From contig CM055100.1 in the NCBI GenBank assembly GCA_029204225.1, forward strand, positions 33,201,645 through 33,259,644: a DNA stretch of 58,000 bases. Direction: 5' to 3'. Of this stretch, positions 26,450-38,194 are shown piece by piece (the first letter of the stretch is position 1; each line of letters begins with the position of its first letter). A program made the position numbers and the translations under genes. Source of the stretch: Diphasiastrum complanatum. Its lineage: Eukaryota; Streptophyta; Lycopodiopsida; Lycopodiales; Lycopodiaceae. The notes beneath the pieces are model-generated. The model was not told the DNA's origin, searched no databases, and saw only the letters and a list, made by a program, of their open reading frames with translations.

Positions 26450-28100
26450 CTTCTTTGATGTATAAAAAATCACCCAGTCACCTAAGTGTAAATCCTTGTT
26501 GCGTAAGTGACGGTCATGCCAGGTCTTTTGACGTCTTTTGTTAACTAGTTGTGCGTGGTAGGATATGAGTCTTGTTTCACATAACTGGGTTAACATAAAT
26601 AGCCTGGTTTTTACTTGTTGCGCAATTGTAGCTTTCTCACATAGATCTGTAGAGAAGGCTTTCATGACTCTTAGAGAAGGTACTAAGAACTCAAGAAACA
26701 TTACCGCCTCTTGACCATACACGAGATGGAATGGGGTAACCCACTCTGTGGCTTTCTTTGGAGTAGTGCAGTAAGCCCAGATAGCTGAGAAGAGTTTTGT
26801 TTCCCAATCGGAACGACTTGCCTCTACTATCTTTGTCAATCTCTTACAGATCGTCTTGTTAGTGCACTCGGCCTGGCCATTACACCTAGAATAGTACAGT
26901 GTACTCTTTCGGTGAACTAGAAGGCAATGGCATAGCAAATTATCAAGGACGACATTTAAGAAATGTGTGTCGCGATCACTAACTACTCAATAGGACAACC
27001 AAAACATGTAATAATATTTTTGTAAAGAAAATGCGCTACAGTCTTTGTGTTGGTGTCCTTTGTTGCCCGAGCCTCAACCCATTTAGTGGCGTGATCTGTG
27101 GCTATTAGGATATAATGGGCTTGGATGTGTTTCGCTGCTGGGCTGATTGGTCCAACAAAGTCAATTCCCCATCTATGGAAGGCTTCTTCTTCTATAATGG
27201 GAGTCAGAGGTGTGAAGTCTGCTTTCATATTTTTCTTGGCTCGCTGACAGACATCACATGTTTTAATGACAACAAATGTGTCTTTAAATAATGATGGCCA
27301 CCACAAGCTTGCTCGAAGGATAATCTTAGCTTCCGCTTCAGCAGAGAAGTGACCGCTGCCAAAGCCCTCATGAGCCTGAGATATGATAGGTCGTATCTCA
27401 GATTCATAAGCGCATTGTTGGATAATACCATCAACGTCCCTTTTGTAAAGTTGTCCTACTATTTTTTGAAAGGGTGCTGCTTTGAGTAAAAATTTCCATT
27501 TTGCAACCGTAGTTAGGCCTTCTTTGAGTCTGCCTGTTGCTAAAAACTGAGTGATCTCCTCATCCCATAAGGGTGTAGCATTAATGTGAAAAAGACATGC
27601 ATCAGGAAGATTATCGTTGACAGCCATTGAGCTATACGTCCCGTTTTATAGGATTTATTAACAATATATAACAGGGCTTGGTGGTCAGTGTAGAAGGCAA
27701 AGGTCTGGCCTAGTAAGTAATGTCTTAGTTGTTGAACAACATAGACGATTGCCAATGCTTCTTGCTTGGTTGTAGTATAGTTTACTTCAGCAGGCACCAG
27801 TTGCCTGCTCAAGAAACGTATAGGAAAATCTTTGCCATACTCGTCCGGTTGTGCAAGAAGACCTCCAATGGCATTTTTATTTGCGTCAATATACACATGG
27901 AACTCTTTCATGTAGTCTGGCGAATGAAGTATGGGTGCCATGGTAAGGGCTGTTTTTAACTCCTCAAAGGCTTTAATGCGTTCTTTGGTCCATCGAGGAT
28001 CTACCACAACTAAATAAACGAGTTGTGCCTTGCCGGCATAATCGATTATAAAGATGCGATAATAATTAGTGTGACCTAGAAAGATGTAAACTCCTTTCAC
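26450..28100 (-). pseudogene. Gypsy 2 RNase H and integrase
   Basis: RNase H (28100-27640) includes FHVYIDANKNAIGGLLAQPD, RQLVPAEVNYTTTKQEALAI and FYTDHQALLYIVNKS. Integrase (27627-26450) has the zinc region HEGFGSGHFSAEAE ... CDVCQRAKKN, then the DDE-type core: GIDFVGPISPAAK (first Asp), SDRDTHF (second Asp, after a stop near 26983) and GQAECTNK (Glu). All three catalytic positions remain. The C-terminal end is cut by the copia LTR at 26449. Confidence 0.9.
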
Positions 28101-28990
28101 TGTTGCAAGTAAGGGAATTTCAACTATTACCTTGATCTTGAAGGATCAGTAGAGATACCATCCTTTGAAATGATATGTCCAAGGACTACCCCATGGGTGA
28201 CCCAAATTTGACACTAAGTCAAGGTTGAGTGAGATTCCAAACCTACGACAATGAATGTAGATTTTTTCTAATGCCTCGAGGCGCTTGTCGGCTGAAGAAT
28301 GTGCACCCAAATCATCGAGATAAATCTCGACGATCCGGTGTAATAGGTCTTGGAAGGCCAGTTGCATGACCCTCTGAAACATTGATGGGGCGTTGCATAA
28401 GCCAAAAGGCATGACTGCTAAGAAAAATAGCATCTTGTATTCATCTTCAGGGGTTATTTGCACAAGAAAAATAACTGCTAAATCCATCCAAGAAGCTGAA
28501 AGCTTCAGCTCCTGCCATTTCCTCAAGGATTTGAGTCATTAAAGGTAAGGAAAATGGTCTTTCTTCATAATAGCATTAAGATTTTTCAAATCGACACAAA
28601 TACAAAGTTTGCAGTTTTTCTTGGGTACGACGACAATGGGTGATACCCAATCAGTATGTTGGACTTCATAATTGAAGCCAGCATCCAGCAATTTCTTAAT
28701 ATCTTCATCGATTCTCTTGCAATAGACATGGTTACATCTGTATGGTTTATTCCTAATAGGCTTAGAGTTGTCTTCTAAAGGAATCATATATACCGCTACT
28801 TCAGGCAAAATCCCTTTCATTTCTGTATAGCTCCATGCAAATACATCCTTGTATTTGTGAAGTAAAGTTTCCAGATCAAAAAGTTGTTCTAACAAAAGGT
28901 GTGCACCAACATGAACTATTCGATCCATCTCCTCATCAGGATCTTTAAGGTCTGATGGAATTGTTTTAGCAGGTCCTTTAAAGGAGTGGG
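28101..28990 (-). pseudogene. Gypsy 2 reverse transcriptase
   Basis: Fragments in order are YKDVFAWSYTEMKGILPEVA, HVYCKRIDEDIKKLLDAGFN, YEVQHTDWVSPIVVVPKKN, VDLKNLNAIMKKDHFP, then after frame shifts FGLCNAPSMFQRVMQLAFQD and the catalytic EIYLDDLGAHSS. The Asp pair is intact. Frame breaks lie near 28535 and 28140. Confidence 0.9.
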
Positions 28991-30834
28991 AACTTGGTGT
29001 AGGTTCCCAGTGTGGCTGTGGTAACTAGATAACGATGTCGTCCAAGATGAAGTCTTTAAATTTTGTGGGACATCAAAGGGTGGTTCCACAAAGTGTCTAG
29101 AAACTTGGAAAATCTATTGAGTAGAGGCACTACTAGACGTGGAAGCTTGGTCTGATGGTTTGGTTTATGTCTCCTTAGACATGGGCTTAATCGGTTGCTT
29201 AAGCTTCTCACGTATCTATTTTTGACACTCGATTAATTTTGTATGAATAATTCTAGTTTTTTGCAATCAAGATTTTGGAGGTTTTTGATTGGGTGGTGTT
29301 GTTGCCTCGTTTATCATGTCAACATCTATTTTATCCCAGACTTTGTCTGGATACACGTCCCATGTGTATACTTTGGGCTTGGGCCTATATGTTTGTGTGT
29401 TGGGTACTTTGGATGTTGGACATGAGCCAACGACCCTGGTGACTTGATCTCTTGTGGAATAACGCTGGGCATCTAGATAAAGGAGTACTTGCTCATCCGT
29501 CATTTCAACATCATCCATGGAAAGAAAACCTTCTTCCAAAACATGGGCGGTAGAAATGCTAGGTTCTCTAGAGAACCAAGCGATAGGAATAGGGTCAATC
29601 ATCATAAGTGGAATGATGGGTGTATCAATGTCTGTAGAAGACAGTAGAATATACACATCCTTCGTAGCGGTTTTTATAGGACATCAGTTGGAATCAGCAC
29701 AGTTTATAGTGGCTAGTGCTTGACCCCAATTGATTATGTCCGTGGATCTCGTATAGTGGCCTTTTGGTTGGATCGGGACACTATTTGATTCATCATAAGT
29801 TGTTGATGACCAATCATCATAAACTTTAACGGGCTTGACATGGCCAGTTGAGTCAACAGTGACTCGTTTGTCATGATTGTTAAAGGTGATTTTGCTATGC
29901 TTTCAATCTTGGACAATGCCTGCCATCTGTAGCCAGGGTGTACCAAGAAGGACTTTATAAGTATTTGTATCATCTGGTAAGTCTAAGATGACACAATCGA
30001 TTAAAAATTTGACCCTGCAATGCGAACATTGATATTTGATAAATGACCGGCAGGGTCAATAACTCGTTGATCAGCCATGCAAAGTTTGTAGCATGGCTGA
30101 TCGAGGGTATGGAATCCCCATGACTTTGCCAATGACAAAGCCATTATGTTTACTCCTAATCCACTATCAAGGATAGCGGATACTGCGGGACAGTCTTTAT
30201 AGGACAGAGGCAAGGTGATGCTAGTCCCCTTAGCAACACCTATATTCATCAGATTCATAGGAATCTGAGGAATTTCAGGAATCTCTTTTGTTTTCTGTTG
30301 GTCGTCAAGAATAGTAGGCAACTGAAAACTATGATGGATATAACATTGAAGCCATGTGAAAGATTTTATCGCGCTATGGAATGGCATGGTGATTTGAGCT
30401 TACAAGAGGTCAGAAAATACTTCAAGTCCCTATAGAGATTGCTCTTGTTCGGGGATTTGAGCGGATAACAGACTTTTCTTATTTTCTTCAAATCGCAAAA
30501 ACTCATCTCTAAATTCATTGTACTGCCTTTATTTTGCTTTTGGATCTGGGTAGACTTTGGGTAATGTGGAAGCTGTCAACTGGCTTCCGTGTTGGTCAGC
30601 TGATTTGGCAATGTATTGTTGTTGTTCTTGGTGGTGGCGTTGTGCTTTGGTAAGAACTCTAACAGATTCAGATGATATGTGACATGCTAGAAGGATCTTG
30701 TTAGGTTGTTTAGGATAGCCTTTGAAACTGTGTTTGTGAACACAGTCTGGACACTCCGCATGGTATTGGTTCTTAACTTTACAATCAACCATGAAGTGGC
30801 CAGTTTTGCCACAAATAAAATAGCAGTTGCTCAT
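28991..30834 (-). pseudogene. Gypsy 2 gag end, retropepsin and spacer
   Basis: A zinc knuckle CYFICGKTGHFMVDC begins at about 30825, with a second C-x2-C group (CPDCVHKH). The protease region (30240-30001) holds the catalytic motif AVSAILDSGLGVNIMA and RVIDPAGHLSNINVRI. The spacer to RT (29973-29000) is in several frames (DTPIIPLMMIDPIPIAWFS, then EVMTDEQ-like acidic sequence). It has diffuse similarity to Gypsy 1 at 23740-24068. Confidence 0.8.
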
Positions 30835-31072
30835 TGGTCTTGTGTGTGAGAAATTGGCAAAAATCTAGCTTGGTATTTCTATGATAGAAGTTTGTGAGTG
30901 AATCTCACATGTGTGGAGGATGTTCCCACGTGTGAAAAATTGTAAAGTAAATCAAAATGTTTGATATAGGGGTTTCATAGAATTTCATAGTCAAGCATTT
31001 AGGTGTAGAATGTTGATAGGGTCAAATTTGGCATAGATGGCAAATTATCCATTTCCACTTGTAATGCCACTA
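30835..31072 (+). mobile_element. Short LTR-like fragment with the paired CACGTG motif
   Basis: CACATGTGTGGAGGATGTTC followed by CCACGTGTGAAA (30906-30937) is the same bipartite motif seen in LTRs at 16.4, 35.2, 53.0 and 57.7 kb. The rest of the stretch is unassigned. Confidence 0.5.
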
Positions 31073-31645
31073 TTGAGCCAAAATAGAATAAGAGACTAAA
31101 CTCGTGCCAATTAGAGTGTAGACAAGTGTAATGCTTTTGTTTGATGAATTCCAAGAAGTCCAATAGGATTTAGAGGTGGAACCATGTGAGGTCCAATAGG
31201 AAATTGAGGTGTGCTTGAATATAGTCTAATAGAATTAAGAGGTGCATGGATCAATGGTCCAATAGGATGAAGAGGTGTCAAAGTATGGTCCAATCATAGT
31301 AAAGCATAGTGGTAGCTCGTGGATCTACTAGTATCATTGTACTCCTCATTTTGAAGCTAATTGATTTTGAGATTGAGTGGATTTTGAGTGTCATTCAGTT
31401 TCTAGCTTTCTCTCTCTACCCGAGAGTTCATGATGGTTTTTCTCTCTCTACCCGAGGAGAGCAGCTTGTTTTTACTTAGAATACTTTTGGAACACTTCCC
31501 ACACGTGTGAGTGAGAGTTGGAAGTGATTGAATGCATGTAGTAGTGTGTTCTTGAATCTCAATCTAGTCTTGATCTTGGTGCATCTACACACCTTAGGAG
31601 ATCACAAGTACATGTTGTGGACAATCCACACGTGTGAATTCAACA
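31073..31645 (+). mobile_element. 5' LTR (left end missing) of copia element
   Basis: From GAGCCAAAATAGAATAAGAG it matches 36573-37167 closely and ends CACACGTGTGAATTCAACA next to the PBS. About 90 bp present at the start of the 3' LTR are missing here. Confidence 0.88.
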
Positions 31646-31657
31646 TGGTATCAGAGC
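31646..31657 (+). other. Primer-binding site
   Basis: TGGTATCAGAGC, exact plant initiator-Met tRNA type, one base-step after the LTR terminal CA. Confidence 0.93.
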
Positions 31658-32400
31658 CTACCTAAGGTTACCATGCATTTTGGTCCATGTGAGTGAAAAT
31701 ATTCATCAATCTTGAGCTAGAAATTGTCAAGATCCATTTTCCTAGCTATCTTGTCCAATTTTGGATCAAAAGAGATCAATAGGGCATTGATTGGGTCTGA
31801 CCTGGTACTGTATGGAATCAGGTGCTCAGACACATGTGAGGAACATCCAATTTTAGTTTGGGAGTTCTCTTTCATGGTTGATCCAAAATTCTTGCTAGAT
31901 AGCTTGTTTTGAAGCTATTTTTGTCTAGTTTCTGATGCAATCAGTTTCATTACATTTGGTTGTGCCAAAAAAGTTATAAGCTTTTTGAATAGGGTTAGGT
32001 AGGGCACCTAGACCTGGGTGGACACATTTAATTTGGTCAAGAGATTTTTTGTTTGATCCAAAATCATAGTTGAATGCTTACCAATCTCATCTATATGTGA
32101 TCTAGGCACTGTTTTGAGATCTTAGCCATTTTGTTTCATGCAATATCATTGTATTTAAGTCAAATTTGGTTTCTTAGTGTATTTCACACGTGCTAAGAGT
32201 GTTTGATCCTAACTTTGCCCATGCTCCATCATTTGATGTGAAGTAGATCTAGTTTTGGAGAGATTGAGATAGCTGGTGAGAATCATCTCACAGTTTGTTG
32301 CAAGATCTTGCATAGGAGATGGTAGCACACCATTATTGGGTCCTATAGTGAGAGAGAAGCAACATTTTTTGTTCAACAGTTTTATTTATCTCCACTTTAC
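31658..32400 (+). other. Copia 5' untranslated leader
   Basis: About 740 bp between PBS and gag ATG. No recognisable coding frame. Confidence 0.75.
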
Positions 32401-33495
32401 ATGACGTCAATGAGTTCATACTTGTTGCAACCAAGTGAGAAATTGTCTACTTCCAATTATTCAATATGGAAGTTGAGAATGGAGTCCATCTTGATACTCC
32501 AAGATGTGATGGACATTGTACTTGGGAGTGAGGAGGAGCCTCAAGTCCTTCAAGATGTACAAAAATACAAGAAGAGAGCTAGGATGGCTCTCCACTACAT
32601 TAAAATGAATGTCTCCAATGAGATATTGAGGGAGATTGGTGATTGTTCTACATCCAAGGAAGCTTGGGATTGTCTCAAGTCCATCTATGAGGCTAAGAAC
32701 ACCTCTAGGCTCCTCACTCTTAGAAATCAAATCTTCCAAAGTAGTCAAAAGAGTGATGAGAGTGCATGTAATTATGTTTTGAGAGTCAAGGATATTCATA
32801 GGGAGCTTGCATGTATTGGTGACTCAATCAATCAAAGTGAGCTAGTCCAAGTCATTCTCAATGGCTTGAGAGATGAATATGACAACCTTGTCCAATCCTA
32901 TGCCATTAAGGAGGAGCTACCAAGTTTGGAGGCCCTTCAAAGTGTGCTTATTTCTGAAGAATCAAGACAAGAGTACAAACTCTTGAGGATGGACAAGCTA
33001 TCACTCGGTCATGATGATGGCAAAGTTCTATTTGCCAAGCACAAAGAGAGGAGTAAGCAACATCATCACTTCTCTAATGACAAAGCTAAAGACCAAGATG
33101 GAGAGGAGGAGTATACCTCTCATGCTTCTAATTCAAATCTCAAGAAGAAGAAGATCAAGTGCTTTTATTGTGGCAAGAAAGGCCGTTAGGCCACCAATTG
33201 CTTCAAGAAGAAGAATCAACTCAATCAAGCCAACATCACCAATGAGAAAGAAGACTATAATGCAAGTGATGGAGAAGGCTCTCTTATGGCATCAAGCTTC
33301 TCCTCTTCCACCCTCAACAAGGATGACTCATGGTATATTGATAGTGGAGCATCTTCACATATGTGTGGCTCCAAGCACTCTTTTTCATCTATTATGCCTT
33401 ATGATGGAGTCAAGAAGAACATATACATTGCAAGTAAGCATGAGTGCAATATTGAAGGAGTAGGGATTATTCCCTTGAAGCTTGCATCTTCTTAA
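32401..33495 (+). pseudogene. Copia gag and protease
   Basis: The start is ATG at 32401, giving MTSMSSYLLQPSEKLSTSNY, and the Gag body includes WKLRMESILILQDVMDIVLG, CLKSIYEAKNTSRLLTLRNQ and YVLRVKDIHRELACIGDSIN. It closely resembles the gag at 24-25 kb. The zinc knuckle CFYCGKKGR is broken by TAG at 33187, and its His is lost. The same frame then continues (ATNCFKKKNQ) through the protease motif YIDSGASSHMCGS to a TAA at 33493. Only one stop separates Gag from protease. Confidence 0.93.
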
Positions 33496-33855
33496 GATCT
33501 CTTTCTCAACAATGTTCTTTTTGTCCCAAAGATTACAAAGAACATCTTAAGTGTTGGCCAACTTCTTGATAGTGGCTTTGATGTCAATTTCAATATTGAC
33601 AATTGTGTGATTAAGAAGGATGGTGAGATCCTTGCATATGGATCAAGATTTGAAGGCATCTACAAATTGGATCCAAGTGAGAGTGCAAACTCTCTTGATG
33701 TTTCTTATATGTCCAATATTTCAAAGGTGGATGATCACACAAGATGCACATATCTTCTCTCTTCAAGTATTACGGTGTATGATTATTCCTTATTATTCAA
33801 AGCACATGTTGAGAAGAAATTCTCATTGAAAATCAAAGCTTTGAGGCTTTTCTAG
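33496..33855 (+). pseudogene. Copia pre-integrase segment
   Basis: LNNVLFVPKITKNILSVGQL, LDSGFDVNFNIDNCVI and YGSRFEGIYKL are the conserved segment after protease. The end is out of register (TRCTYLLSSSITVYDYSLLF, AHVEKKFSLKIKALR), as if an integrase piece had been joined with a deletion. The frame stops at 33853, where an inverted insert begins. Confidence 0.8.
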
Positions 33856-34499
33856 AACTCGATTTAAGCCAATCTATATCAAATTCTACAAAAGATTTGC
33901 ATAGATGCTCTATATGCACTAGAAACTCTCAAAGGTTTCACTTGGAGGATAGATCCAAGGATGTTTTCTAGCAAATTGATGCTTCTAAACTTGACCCTAT
34001 CACTCTTGAACAAATCTAGAGTGATGGTACAATGGATTTCAACCTCTCACCTTGCATATCACTCCTTAATCTATGATTTTTAGCAAAATCTCTCTCAATT
34101 TCAACATGCACTCAAAAAATCAGAGATAATCAATTAATGCACCTAACTCAAGCTTCAAATTTAATTTCTTGGCTGATCTATCCAAGAACTAATCAAAGGA
34201 TTAGATTCACTATAGAAAATGCTTGATTTTGCAACAAAAATCACTCAAATTGGGTATGTGAGTCAAATTCTACAAATTTTTGAAATTTCTCAGTCAAAAC
34301 CGGAGCTGTATGGCCTCACACGTGTGAAAAGGGTTCCTACAGCCCACAACAAGATCTGGACCAAAAATTTTGAGGATAGCTATCAAATCCAACTCGCTAC
34401 ACAAAATTTGACTAGTTTCCAAAAAACTGCTAATTTTGGCTTTGATTTGGATTAACCCTATCAATTTCAACAAAACTTCTTGTACTAGGCTTTGATACC
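33856..34499 (-). mobile_element. Inverted retrotransposon leader with PBS
   Basis: On the minus strand it begins TGGTATCAAAGC at 34499 (degenerate PBS) and matches the leader at 53793-54100 in order (CTAGTACAAG, AGCAGTTTTTTGGAAAC, TAGCGAGTTGG, GTGTGAGGCCATACA). It contains CACACGTGTGAAAAGG at 34318. It belongs to the same family as the element at 53-58 kb. Confidence 0.7.
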
Positions 34500-35243
34500 A
34501 TGTGCAAAAAGTACAAAAAGGACCAAGAGTGGATCTTAGGATCTTGCATAAATTGACTCAATTTGTGCACACAAAAACTTAGATCGGGCCTAGTAATGGT
34601 AAGCGAAATCAAGGAGCCTACAAGACTCCTAAAAAGTGTGATGTCCTCAAAGGATCTTTCATCACCTTTATTAGGATCTTTAACAATTTGCTCTATTGGA
34701 GTATCTATGCTCTTAGAATTTTCCATATGGAATAGAGTGAGCATATCTAGATTGGCATATAAAGACATGATTTTCATAAAAATCAATTTCTAGGCCTAGG
34801 ATGTAATGCATCTCTCCTAGATCTTGCATTTTAAACTCACATCCGAGTGCTAGCTTGGTTTCATCAACTAGCTTGATACAACTTCCACAAAGAATAATGT
34901 CATCAACATAAATTAGAATAATGACAATATTGCTATCAACAAACTTTAGATACATGGAAGGATCATAGTCACTAAGAGTAAATCCTAGTGAGATAAGAAA
35001 AGAATTAAGTCTTGAATACCATGGTCTTGGTGCTTGCTTGAGTCCATAAAGACTTTTGAAGAGCAAGCACACTTTGGACTCATCCTTGATGAATCCTTGA
35101 GGTTGTTCCAAGTAGATCTCCTCCTCAAGATAACCATTCAGAAAAGCATTGGATACATCTAATTGGAACACCTTCCACTTTGTGAAAAATGCAAAAATAA
35201 GCTTGGTAGAGGCCAAAAATCTTGTATGTAGATAAAAACACAT
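34500..35243 (-). pseudogene. Inverted copia reverse transcriptase segment
   Basis: Minus-strand order is KWKVFQLDVSNAFLNGYLEE, EIYLEQPQGFIKDESKVCLL, KSLYGLKQAPRPWYSRLNSF, the catalytic LIYVDDIILCGS and DLGEMHYILGLEIDFYENHV, then a frame shift to PIEQIVKDPNKGDE and SLTITRPDLSFCVHKLSQFM ending near QDPKIHSW. The catalytic Asp pair is intact. The sequence that should follow (AKRILRYVS...) occurs on the plus strand at 35898, so this part is inverted relative to its RNase H partner. Confidence 0.88.
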
Positions 35244-35885
35244 GTGTGGAGCCTGTTCCCACGTGTGAAACTAGTGTACTTGTCATGTACCATAATCATA
35301 TAGGATGTACATATGATTTAATTCAAGTTCTAGTGGCTAAAAAGGCCAAAAACTAGTTTTCTAGACATATGACACATGGCATCAATCTATTGATTGCATG
35401 AGCCACATCCTTTGGTTAGGTGTCATATCCCATGTGTAGAGGATAGCTCACACATGTGGAATAAGCTGAAGTAGGCGAATTTTGAGTTCTAGAAGATTTT
35501 GAAGTAGATCTCCATATAGAAGAAAGATAGACCAAAAGTGCTCAAAATAGAGGGTTTTGTCCAAGTGTCAGTTTTGCATGATGAATCATCATATGACAAA
35601 GCACCTTCACACATGTGGGATCAGAGGGACGATCAGTACCACGAGCTTCCACTTATTGTATATATAGAGCCACATTTGGCCATAATCATTGTGAGACACC
35701 AATCTTGGTTTTGGAAGCAATTTTGAGTGATTCTCTCCATTTGTCTACATTTGTTTTGATTGTTTTGAGGTTTTATCAATGTGTACTTGATTTTCAGGTT
35801 GAAGTCCGTACTCAGACATTGTTTCACACGTGTGAAACCATAAAGTACACTTACCTTCAATTGATGATTGTTCTTGTTAGGATTT
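35239..35885 (+). mobile_element. LTR fragment, CACACGTGTG family
   Basis: It matches 53019-53660 (paired ACATGTGTGGAGCCTGTTCC motif, TCTAGTGGCTAAAA-GGCCAAAA, CACACGTGTGAAA near 35824, ATTGTTCTTGTTAG at the end). Both ends are truncated against RT and RNase H coding sequence. Confidence 0.8.
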
Positions 35886-35897
35886 TGTGTCTAGAAG

Positions 35898-36437
35898 ATG
35901 GCCAAGAGGATTCTAAGATATGTATCTTCATCTTGTGATTATGGTCTACTCTATAAAAGTGAAGATCTATCCATTATTGGCTACTCGGATTTGGACTTTG
36001 CAAGTGACAAGATGGATCAAAAGTCTATTAGTGCATACACTATCTTTCTTGGAGGCAATCTAATATCTTGGCTTTCCAAAAAGCAAGATACTATATCTCT
36101 CTCTTCATGTGAGGCCGAGTACAAAGCACTCACTACAACTACCAAAGAAGTGCTTTGGACCAAGAGGTTATTAATGGAGCTAAAGTGCATCAAGGAGGAT
36201 GATCTACCAATGATCAAGTGTGATAACATCTCGGCCCAAGCTCTTGCCAATAATCCCATATTTCATGCAAGAAGCAAGCACATAGAAGTGGCACACCATT
36301 TTGTGAGAGAAAAGCTTATTGGAGGAGAACTCTATTTGGAGCATGTCAACGCGTCCTCTTGTATTGCCGATCTACTCACCAAGCCTTTGAGCAAAAGTGC
36401 TTGCATCAAGCATAGATCTAATCTTGGAGTTATATAA
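35898..36437 (+). pseudogene. Copia RNase H, open frame
   Basis: A 179-codon uninterrupted frame: MAKRILRYVSSSCDYGLLYK, YSDLDFASDKMDQKSISAYT, FLGGNLISWLSKKQDTISLS, SCEAEYKALTTTTKEVLW, KCDNISAQALANNPIFHARS, KHIEVAHHFVREKLIGGELY and IADLLTKPLSKSACIKHRSN. This is the full C-terminal RNase H block. The polypurine tract TTAGGAGGAGT (36471-36480) and the 3' LTR follow. Its RT is missing in cis because the preceding interior is scrambled. Confidence 0.92.
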
Positions 36438-36479
36438 AGATCAATGCTCAAATCTTCATAGATAATTTTTTAGGAGGAG

Positions 36480-37167
36480 TGTGAAGAATTGAAAAAGATT
36501 ATCTATGTTAGATATAAGGGTCTTTTGATTCATGTTTGATCAAGTTCTATTAGAGTTTACATCTCATTTTGTGAGCCAAAATAGAGTAAGAGGCTAAACA
36601 CGTGTCAATTAGAGTGTAGACAAGTGTAAAGCTTTTGTTTGATGAATTCCAAGAGGTCCAATAGGATTTAGAGGTGGAACCTTGTGAGGTCCAATAGGAA
36701 ATTGAGGTGTGCTTGAATATAGTCCAACAGAATTAAGAGGTGCATGGATCAATGGTCCAATAGGATCAAGAGGTGACAAAGTATGGTCCAATCATAGTTA
36801 AGCATAGTGGTAGCTCGTGGATCTACTAGTATCATTGTACTCCTCATTTTGAAGCTAATTGATTTGGTGATTTTATGGATTTTGTGAGTTATTGGATTTC
36901 TAGCTTTCTCTCTCTACCCGAGAGCTCATGATGCTTTTTCTCTCTCTACCTGAGGAGAGCAGCTTGTTTTTACTTAGATTATTTTTTGAATACTTCCCAC
37001 ACGTGTGAGTGAGAGTTGAAAGTGATTGAATGCATGTAGTAGTGTGTTTTTGCCATAGGATCTAAGATTGATCTTGAATCTCAATCTAGTCTTTATCTTG
37101 GTGCATCTACACACCTTAGGAGATCACAAGTACATGTTGTGGACAATCCACACGTGTGAATTCAACA
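36480..37167 (+). mobile_element. 3' LTR of copia element (partner of 31073-31645)
   Basis: It begins TGTGAAGAATTG after polypurine tract AGGAGG and ends GTGTGAATTCAACA, 688 bp. It is nearly identical to the 5' LTR over the shared part, including a duplicated CTCTCTCTACCCGAG(A/G)AG stretch, so the insertion is relatively young. CACACGTGTG occurs near 36998 and 37150. Confidence 0.9.
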
Positions 37168-37570
37168 ATCTTTGACCTTTTTCTTTTGTCGAAAATTGCC
37201 CTTTCGTGATGGTGTTGATGCTTCTCCAAGTCAAGTTCTAATAAGATCCTCAAGGGAAAGACAAAAGCCATCTAGGCTTACATATGATGAGAAGGGTAAG
37301 CAAGTGGAAGTGACTCGTTTTGCTTTACTCACATGTTTTGGTTCATCTTATTGTCTGGATGATGTTATGCAAGTGGATGATGGTTTTCAAGGAATGGATG
37401 AAAGTAATGGATCTGGAAAAGAAAGGTTTGCTCAATGACGTTGATGGTCAAGTGGAAGATCAAGAGGTTGATCTCAAAGAGCTTCAACTACACAAAAGGA
37501 ATGACCTGTGGCAATTTAGAGCTAGTCAAGAGGATCAAAGGGAGATAAAGTGGCAAAGATACTTTGGATC
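37168..37570 (+). pseudogene. Copia linker and RT start fragment
   Basis: SSRERQKPSRLTYDEKGKQV, then FALLTCFGSSYCLDDVMQ and, after a shift, WMKVMDLE. This equals the linker into RT seen at 48240-48420 (TYDEKGKQ, MDLEYQALMKN). RT proper is deleted. Confidence 0.75.
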
Positions 37571-38194
37571 TATTTTTGCAGGTTATTGAAGACTCAAGTA
37601 AGGTCAAGGGAGCAACAAAGAAGTGTTGTTCAAGTTTACTTTACTTGTTCTATCTCATGTTTGAGCTATTTCATGTGAATCTGTGCAAATTGTCAGGATA
37701 TGGTAAAACTAGGTACATTGTCTTGCAATATCTTGTTGTTGGGATTGTACTAGCATTCTTGGCTGGTTTTTTTGATGGAAATGAAGCTATTGGAGGCTCA
37801 TTATATCAGTCATTCATGATCAAGTCATCAAGTGGGAGGCCATTCATTGATTTTCATGGTGAAGACATATCAAGGAAGGACAAAAATGGAGGAGACATGC
37901 AAGCATTGGATGATAACTATGATTTATTGTTTGGTTACTATTATTTTTAAGAGAGTTCAAAGTTTGGAGCATGGAAGAATCATTACATTTACATTCTATT
38001 TGGTTCTTCATGTTCTAGTTACATCTTGATGTGTAAAATTGATGTAAAAAATAGTCAACCATCCAATTTGGACACTATTTTCTATATCAATTATGAAAGA
38101 TACTTTAGAACATTAGAAAGGAGGTCTATACTTAGGATGTATATCATTTTAAAGTTGGATCAAAGTTGTGTGGTAAAACTAGTTGAATAGGGAG
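37571..38194 (+). other. Unidentified frame with a hydrophobic segment before a 3' LTR
   Basis: An open frame to 37950 contains YIVLQYLVVGIVLAFLAGFF, a likely membrane segment, and no conserved retroelement motif. It has no good start (the first ATG codons are internal). It lies between truncated pol and the LTR at 38195, where env-like frames sit in some copia lineages. I do not recognise it. Confidence 0.35.
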
